This document shows positions 55,642-64,000 of a stretch of 64,000 bases of DNA, one piece after another; the first letter of the stretch is position 1; each line of letters opens with the position of its first letter. The notes under the pieces are model-generated. The model saw only the letters and a list, made by a program, of their open reading frames with translations. It was not told the DNA's origin and did no database searches. The stretch is taken from positions 107,358-171,357 of the forward strand of contig WTPW01000996.1 of the NCBI GenBank assembly GCA_009809945.1. Reading direction: 5' to 3'. Position numbers and translations under genes: made by a program. This stretch comes from Gigaspora margarita. Its lineage: Eukaryota; Glomeromycota; Glomeromycetes; Diversisporales; Gigasporaceae.

Positions 55642-57359
55642 TAATTAATTGCCTCGGTAATCACGTTTTGCAATAATTAATGTAGTTAGAATAAATGACT
55701 AGAATAAATGCTTTGCGTCAATTAAAATTTTTGATAATTCTTAATTAACATGCGTCATTTTTATTATTTTTTACCGATTAAAGAAAGAACTAGGTCAATT
55801 TTTAATATATTTAGATAAAATTCAAGTTAATTAAAAATAATATCATTATATCCACGAAGTTAAACTATCGTCTTTTTGTTTATAAAAGATAAATTAGTAA
55901 CAACTCTCATATCGATAAGTCGTAATTATATTAAAAAATAATGACTTCAAGGATTGTCTTTATAATGTCTTTATATTCAAAATTTCTGCTAAAAATTTAT
56001 TATTTATTTTAATAAGCAAAAATTTCTTTAACTTATTATATAATCTTAAATGTTAATTCATTAACGTAAAAAAAGTGAGGCTTATTTAAAAAATTATTAT
56101 GTTCGTTAAATAATTTTATAAAATATTTTCTTTGCGGTGAATAAATTATTAAGTTTGTTAAGTAGTTCTATAACTCTCTTTTTCATAAAGAAAATATTTT
56201 AAATTGTTAAATAAAAATTAAGATTATAAAGAATAAATGACTTTGTTAATTTTACCGATTGCAAATTTACTAATGACACATTAATCAATTAATAACTGAC
56301 ATAATGACGAAGAACATTTATGTTATATACATAAATAGCATAGCTGCTAATTAAATTAATTTAATGATATGCGCCAAATGGATTCGGAGTCACAACTTAT
56401 ATTGGTTCTAAATTTACAAAGATTCTATTCCGACGTACAACATATATATATCCTTGTAAAACTTTTGCTTCACCTAAGAAACAAATATTCATCTGATGCT
56501 GGTACCGAAATTAACTAATCATATGAAATAGTTTCAGTTACAGCCATCAACCGCATTATCATTAATGTTATAAACCATTGTTTAAACCAATTTAAAAAAA
56601 CATATAAAACATTAAAAAGCGTATTTTATCATTTTTGATAATTACCCTTCTGGAAAATTCTTTTTGTGTAATTCGCGATGGAATTCATTTAGTGAAGTTT
56701 GAAATCTAATATGAGAGAATAAAGATTCTTGACATCGCACGGAACAAACTTGGTAATAGCAAAACTAGCATCGAATTCAAAGTTCATGGATTGAAAATTA
56801 ATTTTCTCTTAAGAGTATAGATTTGCTTAAAAATTAAATAAAAATTTAAACGAATTATTCTTTTAAAAATGTTCTGACTTTTCGAATACTCTCTATAATA
56901 TGAAAGTAACGATTATTATAAAAATTACACAACGTAATTCATCACATGACTATTATTACTCTCATAATGAGGGTTTATTAAAATTCTCATCTTTTATAAA
57001 AAAGCTTGAATAGTAGAATTGCCCCTAATAGTATACTGTATTACGTTAACTTGGTTATAATACTTTATTTTATATAAACCGATAACAAGTCGGATGCTTG
57101 TGCAATTTTCAAAAATATTGCTAATTAATACTAGTTAATTTATATAAGTTCAATAATTATTATTGGTTATGGTTAATTTTATAAAATATTAAATGCTATA
57201 CTATGCATTATATAAATGCTTCGACAAACTTTAAAGTAGCATAACTCGAATTGATTAATATTACATGTAATATAAAAATAAATATAATAGTACTATTATT
57301 GCTAAGTGGACTCTGATTTTTTCTAAAAATCTATCCAAAAGCAGTGACATTGTCACTTA

Positions 57360-57764
57360 TTAACAATCCGATATTTCAAAACCAAATGTACCACCGTGGA
57401 GACGAAGACAGTAGTCACGATCATTCGTAAACTCTCTCGTCTTGGATTCACCAGCTTCAATCTCTACATGATAATTTTTATATGCTTCGTCTATATGCAA
57501 ATGCATGAGACAGTGAGAAATGCAAACTTCACCATCTACAGACTCTTCTTCACCATCAGGAAATGCATATTCTCTTGTTAAAGCACCCTTAGAAATATGA
57601 TTGATAAATGTAACAGTATGTGCTGTTTGATATATAAAAAAGCATTAGACTGTTATTTTCTAATTATCTGCTCTATACACAAAGAAATTACCTTCAACAT
57701 ATGGCATGAAATTCATAGTAACTAGAGCAACAATTATGGCCAAAATAAAAGTAGCAAACTTCAT
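57360..57764 (-). CDS. Small secreted cysteine-containing protein, paralogue 2 (two exons)
   Basis: Exon 1 is 57692-57764 and exon 2 is 57360-57622, with a GT-AG intron between (donor GTAATT, acceptor AACAG). The spliced product has 111 residues, the same as paralogue 1, with no indel in either exon. Exon 1 again gives a signal peptide (MKFATFILAIIVALVT). The four cysteines and the T-F-I-N-H-I, C-I-S-H-C-L-M-H-L-H and T-N-D-R-D blocks are kept. The mature parts otherwise differ at about 35 of 86 positions, mostly between the conserved blocks and including a change to an acidic stretch (G-E-E-E-S). The frame is fully open. Host function unknown; secretion is predicted from the sequence. Confidence 0.85.
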
Positions 57765-58261
57765 TATGTATATATAAAGTATGAATTGTATGAGAAAAAT
57801 TGTATGAGTAAAGACTCGATGGATAAATTGTTTAGTTATAAATTCCTTTACAAGTCTAATTTTTGAGGAGGCGAACTGTAGGTATAAATTATATTATCAT
57901 ATTGCAGATCAATTCATTAGAAATAATACAATACTTGCATACAACCGAGTAAAACCATTACTAATTTATACTTGGTTAGATCATATGATACTTTTAATTT
58001 TTCAATATATTACATATTATAGAGCAAATAATTAATAAACTCCTTGCTAAACTTTTTTGCATGCGCTGTTTTTCTGAACCCACGTGAGGAAATTTTCGAT
58101 ATGCAATTAGATTATTTCATTCTTATTCTGTAAACACATGAAGTTACAGTAAACACATGAAGTTACAGTAAATCTTTCTATTTACCGAAAAAAAGTATAC
58201 ATAGATTTTTTTTCTTAAAAAAAAAAAAGTACATGTAAGTTTTTCTTATAATCACAGTTCA

Positions 58262-58797
58262 AGGTGTATGTCCTATATGTAGTGTACCGTACGGACCGGT
58301 TCCGGGCGTGTTCTGGACCCGAATCGAAAAATTGGGTCAAGTCTAGATGTTGTAGCTTCTGCCGCAACTTGTCGTAACCATCTCTGTAATATCTGATATT
58401 TGATATGTAATAATTATTGCGAGTTTACGGTAAAAATGCTGTAACTCACTATAATTATTACATATAACAGAGATAGTTACGACAAGTTGCAAAGCCGAAA
58501 AAAATTAGAACCGACCCGAAATACATGAAATACAGCCAATCAACGTGCATTATTTGATTTGGTCCAACTAAAGATTCGGAATCGAATTTTTTTATTCATG
58601 AGACACTTTGATAAAAAATTTACTGAATGATTATTCTGCCGATTCGATAAGTTATTGATTTCGGCATGATTAATGTAACGTTTACTATTTATAGTACTAA
58701 ACACGCCGAACGCTGAACACGAAAAATTTAATTATGTAGAATGTGTGTTGACATCATAATGATAAACTATTCGTAGAACTATGGGTGCCTAAATTCA
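58262..58797. mobile_element. Insertion in block 2 with a GC-richer start and internal palindrome
   Basis: Absent from block 1. It starts with GC-rich sequence (GTACCGTACGGACCGGTTCC) and contains a palindrome at about 58370-58490 (GCAACTTGTCGTAACCATCTCTG against its complement). No frame. Boundaries are approximate. Confidence 0.55.
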
Positions 58798-58974
58798 GAT
58801 GATTTATGGCATTACAGCATTTTTTATACTACTTCAAAATGCCTAAATGCTAGTGGTATGGGCCGATACTAAATCCCCGGGCCGACCGTGCCGCCAAAAT
58901 TAAATAGGCTAGTCATGGCAAAAAAAAATGACGATAGTAGCTCACCCTAGTGTTACAAATTGTCAAAATTTCTT

Positions 58975-59185
58975 CAATCGATTAGTTGCTCAATTAGTTG
59001 ACAATTAGTTGCAATTAATTGATTAATCGATTAATCGATTAATTGTTAAGTTGCAACTAATAGATTAATCGATTAATCGATTAATTGCAACTAATTCACT
59101 AATTAATTCTTTAATCGATTAGTTGCAACCAATTCACTAATTAATTCTTTAATCGATTAGCTGGTATCCAAAAAAGTTCAATCGA
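58975..59185. repeat. ATCGATTAATTGCAACTAATT tandem repeats
   Basis: Irregular repeats of ATCGATTA, TTGCAACTAATTCACTAATT and TTCTTTAATCGATTAG. They resemble the shorter tract at 18885-18950. Confidence 0.75.
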
Positions 59186-59219
59186 TTAGTTGTCAACTTT
59201 TCTTAGTTGCGATTTTCGA

Positions 59220-60470
59220 TTTTCGATTTGTATCATTAGCTCACCCACAAAAATTTATGGTCATGTGACTTTTATGTGGCACAAACCAATCAAATTTTGA
59301 GATCAGGTGTAACGTGAAAATCAAATCAAATAAAGCGAAAGAATTAAAGTAATAAATCGAGTGGTTAGGGTTTGGGTTAGACCTTGGTTAGAGCACTGCT
59401 AATAACAATTGTTAATGCGCAGAAGATTTCATAGACAAATTTTTATGAAAAAAAATCATAAAAAAGCGAGATTTTTACGTTATACCTGATCCTAAAATTC
59501 AATTTGTTGTGCGCCACAAAAGTCACATGACTGGGAAATTTTTGTCAGGGACATGGAAAAATTTCGATATATTTTGTAAATATTGTTTTGGGTATTAGAA
59601 AAAATTGTTTTTTATTGCGATATAAAATTTAATAAAGAATTATTATATTTATCGCCATGGCGATGTATCGCTACCCTGATCAACCAATAAGAATTCAGGA
59701 TCAGGTGTAACGTGAGATCGAAGCGATTACGATTTTTTTTCAAAAATCGGCCATAACGCTAAATTTTGCCTATGAAACCACCTCTTATGCTCTAACAAAA
59801 AAAATTCCTTACGAAATTTTGGATTAGAAACTCTTCGCTAAAACACACTACCCTGACCCTAACCTAACCCTTACCCTAAACTAACCCTTACCCTAACCCT
59901 AAACTAACGAATTTATTTATTGTTTTGATTTTACATTACACCAGATCTTATAGGGTGCGATGTATCGACTATGCGAAAAAATCAAAAATTCTTTAATAAA
60001 ATATTTTGATTAAAATACAGTATGTATAGAGCCTAATTTCTATTTTTGTTTAATAAACATGCCTATGATCATCACTTGTGCCACAAAATTTTTTACCCCC
60101 CACGTGATTTTAACCAATCAAAATTTAAGATCAGGTGTAACGTAAAAATTGAAGTGAACTCACTTTTTACAAAAAAACAGGGATAGCTCTAAATTTTTAT
60201 TAGGAAACCATCTACTGCGTCCTAAGTAAAAAAGTTCTTCATGAAATTTTACTAGTAGCTGCTATATTCTTCTAACCCTAACCCTAACTATAACATGGTT
60301 TTTTTAGCTTTAATTTTGCATTTAAGTTTTTTACTTAGAAAACAACCCATATTTGTTTTGACTGTCACATTACACCTGATCCTAAATTTTGATTAGATGA
60401 AATCATATGGGGTAAAATTTTGTGGGAGAGCTACCACTAATTTGCAAATACTTGCTATCATATGATCATG
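59220..60470. repeat. Cluster of fold-back repeats with interstitial telomere-like tracts
   Basis: At least six copies, in both orientations, of a block with ATCAGGTGTAACGTGAAAATC next to CCAATCAAATTTT and a CACATGA/GTGCCACAAA segment. Between them lie CCCTAACCCTTACCCTAAAC at 59860-59910 and CTAACCCTAACCCTAACTA at 60272-60290. Non-coding. Confidence 0.65.
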
Positions 60471-60761
60471 ACATTTAATTATAGCAAAAAAATCAGATTC
60501 TATAATAAAAAACTTTAAAATTTCGTTTTATAACTTTTTATTAATATGATATATATAATGGATTTATAATAAATTTTTATATTTAAATTCTATTATATGC
60601 CAATCCTGTTATATACAACATCAGCAAATTTATAATAGCATAATCTTACGTAAGGTCTTACGAACAGTAATATAAGCAAAATATTACATGACAGTCAACC
60701 GATATGTTACATGAAAATTTTTTACATATAAAATTTATAAAAACAACATATAAAATTACTA

Positions 60762-61418
60762 TCCCTTAAATGGTAAGCAATTGCAGGCAAATTTGCCTGC
60801 AATTTTTTCTATAAACAATTCTTTGATTTAGTTTTTTAAATATTTAAAATATTTAAATAAAATTTTATACAATAATATTTGAAAATAAAGATTATATTTT
60901 TGCTATATTTGTGTTTAAATTATAAGAAAATAAATTGTAGTTGCTTATAAGCCCAAAATATACAAATTTCAAAAAAATTTTTTAATTAAAAAATTATTTT
61001 AAACCTTTTTGGCGAACTCTTTAAATATTAATTTTAGATCTATTGTTCTTAATACAACTTTATAGATTATGTAAAGGATTACAATTTTTATTATTACAAG
61101 TTTTATGATTTACTTGTAAAAATTAGTACTTGTCTTAAGAGCAAAATTTTTTTCTAGCTTCGGGAACATATAAAATTTTAGAAAATATAAAAATATTTTA
61201 ATAGTAAACCTAAAGTTACACAAACTTTGAACTTTAATTAATTAAAAGTTATTTAATAATTTTAAAAAATTTTTATAATAAAGTTAATAAAATATATTTC
61301 AAATAATATATTATATAAAATACAAAATTTCTAAATTATTTATTTGTTGTTTTATTTAAAAAAACCTTAAATATTTTCAAAATTGCAGGCAAATTTGCCT
61401 GCAAGACCTTTTAAGGAA
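60762..61418. mobile_element. TIR element with GCAGGCAAATTTGCCTGC palindromes (TA target)
   Basis: 657 bp with ends TCCCTTAAATGGT and, in complement, TTCCTTAAAAGGT, flanked by TA (60760-60761 and 61419-61420). A perfect palindrome GCAGGCAAATTTGCCTGC sits just inside each end. Comparison with 22725-22740 (AAATTACTATAAG) supports the empty site. Confidence 0.75.
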
Positions 61419-61679
61419 TAAGCTTTGATTTCATGATGTTTCTTCCCCTATATATTAACTTAAAATTAAATTTTTCAGGAATATAGAACAAGGGGAGAAG
61501 AAAAATTGAGCTTAAAAATTGAATTAAGATTTTGCTGATTTTGCACAAAATGAAAATATAACATTACCAAAAACAAATATTTACCAATTTTAAGATGAGA
61601 AGCATATGTAAAAACATGCTCTGAACAACTTTACTTAGGCGACGGAAGTAGGTTACCTTGTAAGAAAAGTGGTTTATCT

Positions 61680-61852
61680 CAGGACCCCGAAATATACATA
61701 GATAGGTCAGGTATGAGTTTGCTTCTCTTTTATGCAGTTCTTTTCTATTTATAGTAATTTTTTGCTTATTTTTGAAGTTTTTTCTGCAGATCTTTCCTTT
61801 TTTAGTAACCCTATAATTAACCTGACCTATCTATGTATATTTCGGGGTCCTG
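61680..61852. mobile_element. MITE with 33-bp perfect TIR (CAGGACCCCG)
   Basis: 173 bp. The TIR CAGGACCCCGAAATATACAT continues perfectly to 33 bp. Flanked by TTATCT at 61674-61679 and 61853-61858. The family B relative at about 22806 reads GAGTTATCTATATAC without an insertion. The perfect TIR points to a recent insertion. Six bases is an unusual duplication size. Confidence 0.9.
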
Positions 61853-62093
61853 TTATCTCTGTACTAAAGTTAAAATTTATCGTTAAGTTCAATCAAGAAA
61901 AATAATAAATTTTAACTTTAGTACATAGATAATCCACTTTTCTTACAAGGTAACCTACTTCCGTCGTCAAGTAAAGTTGTTTAGAGCATGTTTTTACATA
62001 TGTTTCTTATCTTAAAATCAGTAAATATTTGTTTTTGGCAATGTTACATTTTTGTTTTGTGCAAAATTGGCGAAATCTTAATCCAATTTTTAA

Positions 62094-63130
62094 AGGACCC
62101 GGACATCTCTGATATATGTCATATTTTTTTTTTAGCAAATTGATTCAATTTTGATCTAAGGTCCAAATTTTAATTTTAGCAAATTACAATTAATTTTAAA
62201 AGGGGTCATAATTGAATATTTTGTGAATTACTAAGATTTTATACATGTCATATTTTATTTTTAGCAATTTAACCACATTTTGATGATAATCAAGTTATTA
62301 ATGGTTTACAGAGCAAAGTGATAATCAATTATAATTAAAAAGTAGTTGTAGCATATAATCGAGCTTTAGTATCAATAGCAACTTAGTACTTACTCTGCAT
62401 ATGTATTATGATCATTGATCATGATTGTATGTCAATAAACAAATAATTATATAATACAATTGCATGGGGTTATCATTAAGTGAATTAGTAATTTATATAA
62501 TAATTTTTAACTTTTCAAAATAACCCACCGTTCAGTGATAATTTACAAGAAATTTTACTATGCTAACTAAAAAAAAAATTTATAACAAGACTTGTAGCGC
62601 ATATCATGAACTAATAGAATCTCAAATTTTATGAAAAAGTATTAAAAACTCGTGAAGATATTAACGTTTTTGTAAATTCGGACGCATACATTTTCGCAAG
62701 TTTTTCCCAAAACTTCAAATGCTTCCTGAAGCACTTTCTCAAAATGAAAACTCCAAAATGTGACTAAGTAAGTTGGTAGAATAGGTATTTTAAAGTCTTC
62801 GGTTAAAATTTCATCAAAAACGGATCAATATTGACGAAGTTATGATGATTTTTCAATTTGCTTCCAGATTCAGAATTTTCTAAAATTTACAATTTTGATG
62901 AAAACAAAAAAATTACATCACAGGCTTGAAAACTCATGGAGATATTAACGTTTTTGTAAATTCGGACGTCATACGTTTTTGCAAACAATTTTGGCACGTT
63001 GTTAGACCTATAAAAACGCCCAAACGTATACTGGCGATAATTCTTGATCCCGTGATCAGAATTTAATAAAACTACCACCATCGTGACCACCTCGATGCAA
63101 GCTTTCGAATGGTACCAAAATCATCTTGAT
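62094..63130. repeat. Dispersed repeats, no gene
   Basis: GATATTAACGTTTTTGTAAATTCGGACG occurs at about 62658 and 62940 in a direct repeat. The hairpin-family motif CGAATGGTACCAAAATCAT is at 63107. The minus-strand frame 62887-63090 overlaps these repeats and is not called. Confidence 0.5.
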
Positions 63131-63868
63131 TGGACCGTTCTAGCTCACTCTAGTTAAAACTGAATGATTGGTCCTTACAATCGCCCTACTGCGCCCAAAT
63201 CTTATTGGTCACCTAATACTGCGCCACCCGTGACACAGAATATCAGACATTTCGAGTAATCCTAGACATTTGAGTTAATCACAGACATGTCTGTCATTCT
63301 AGACATTTGGGACATAACAGTTTTAACAATTATAATTAACATATCTAATATAGCTGATATTTAGGATATATCTAATATATTTATTATCTTTATTATATTT
63401 ATTATAGCCATTATATTTAGCATTAGCATATATCAAATATATCGATTATATAGATTTCTTTATTATTGTATTTATTTATTATTGTATTTATTTATATTAG
63501 CCAAACATGTATAAATACTCAAGGTTTTTCCTTTGCTAAAAAGCAGAGTGAAGAATCTCTGGTTTATTGAATAAAATAGAAGTGAAGTAGTGTGTCTTCA
63601 CTGAAATACATTTGATACAATTCTTAGTATCCTCATATACTATTAATTGTGGCCTCTTTCATAATTGCAAATCCCCCAAGCCTCTTTACAAAATACTGCT
63701 CAAATAACAGTATCCCTTCCGACCCTTGCATACCTACCACAGTAATTAGTGTGAATTACATAAAGTGTCTCCCTGCATTAGTCGCTCTAGTCTCTAGCAT
63801 TTCTCTAAAGAGGTAGAAATCTAGGTTGACAATGTGATATACGTCTTTGGAAATAGAAAAAATCTTTC
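63131..63868. other. Spacer, weak LTR- or promoter-like features
   Basis: TATAAATA at about 63510, AATAAA at about 63571 and a less AT-rich transcript-like stretch to 63800 could belong to a solo LTR or a gene's 5' part, but I find no matching ends and no frame. Confidence 0.25.
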
Positions 63869-64000
63869 ATCAAAGATTTCTCTACGAGTTCTTGACCAAA
63901 TTCGATGAAAATTTTTTTATTTTAATTCTACAAATATATAGAATTCAAATAAAAAAATTTTTGTCGAATTTGGTCAAGAACTCGTAGAGAAATCTTTGAT
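63869..64000. mobile_element. Near-perfect palindrome at the window end
   Basis: 132 bp: ATCAAAGATTTCTCTACGAG then TTCTTGACCAAATTCGA on the left, complement on the right, with the centre near 63934. The TTCTTGACCAAAT motif is shared with the 186-bp satellite at 20130-21065. It may extend beyond the window. Confidence 0.85.

Larger units (their letters stand above)
54465..56480. other. 2-kb insertion in duplication block 2
   Basis: Absent from block 1, where the flanking sequence is continuous at about 11900-11925. It holds two adjacent telomere-core MITEs (55218-55641) and otherwise AT-rich sequence with no recognised frame. Confidence 0.75.
54040..58910. repeat. Segmental duplication, block 2
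   Basis: Aligns to 11485-14010 in the same orientation, with two insertions unique to this copy (about 54465-56480 and 58262-58797). It carries the second secreted-protein gene. A 27-bp tandem duplication (AACACATGAAGTTACAGTAA) at about 58133-58170 is also specific to this copy. Confidence 0.9.
60690..62093. mobile_element. Fold-back element family B, copy 2 (with two nested elements)
   Basis: Arms match 22683-24500 (AAGTAGGTTACCTTGTAAGAAAAGTGG and its complement, CTAAAGTTAAAATTTATCGT). A TIR element (60762-61418) sits near its left end and a 173-bp element (61680-61852) in its left arm. Confidence 0.8.

Noticed and set aside
59860-59910. True chromosome end
   Set aside because: The tract is short, degenerate, flanked by repeats on both sides and recurs in MITE cores.
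63131-63868. Solo LTR
   Set aside because: TATA-like and AATAAA-like motifs exist, but I found no matching TG...CA ends or target duplication. Kept only as a weak spacer note.

Overview
The window is AT-rich eukaryotic, almost certainly fungal, and made mostly of transposons. The best fit is an arbuscular mycorrhizal fungus (Glomeromycotina). That is an inference from the style of the LINE reverse transcriptase, the MULE transposase with a SWIM finger, short GT-AG introns, dense palindromic MITEs and TTAGGG-like interstitial repeats. No 16S/23S, operon, CRISPR or bacterial gene organisation is visible. There are two sequence gaps (26254-27163 and 30376-30377) and one unknown base (4888).

Layout. 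1-4750: a decayed LINE on the minus strand (ORF1-like region, endonuclease, reverse transcriptase), cut off by the window edge. 4888-6290: a 21-bp satellite and A-rich degenerate repeats. 6600-11360: SINE tail, fold-back elements and MITEs. 11485-14010: a segmental duplication carrying a small two-exon secreted-protein gene. 14488-15136: a short GC-ended TIR element. 16083-20013: a complete MULE with 11-bp target duplications and a broken transposase, itself hit by smaller elements. 20130-21065: a 186-bp satellite. 21690-25601: SINE-like copies, a fold-back element with nested insertions, and an unidentified poly(A) retrocopy with an 18-bp target duplication. 25620-31260: AT-rich satellite and fold-back DNA. 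31440-38350: SINE copies, several MITEs and a short coding-exon remnant (32678-32981). 38527-39330: an RNase H/zinc-knuckle remnant of a retroelement. 39524-48043: an 8.5-kb DNA transposon with long TIRs and a DD43E-like transposase pseudogene of a superfamily I cannot name. 48044-53960: degenerate repeats and MITEs. 54040-58910: the second copy of the segmental duplication, with an intact paralogue of the secreted-protein gene and two insertions. 58975-64000: fold-back families, nested MITEs and interstitial telomere-like tracts.

The only genes that look functional are the two secreted-protein paralogues (12797-13198 and 57360-57764, both minus). Each encodes 111 residues: a signal peptide on exon 1 and a four-cysteine mature domain on exon 2. 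By hand count the mature-domain exon differs far more than the introns and flanks of the same duplication, and almost every difference changes an amino acid. This suggests diversifying selection, as expected of an effector-like protein. The rest records successive transposition, and many elements can be ordered by nesting and by empty-site comparison within the window.
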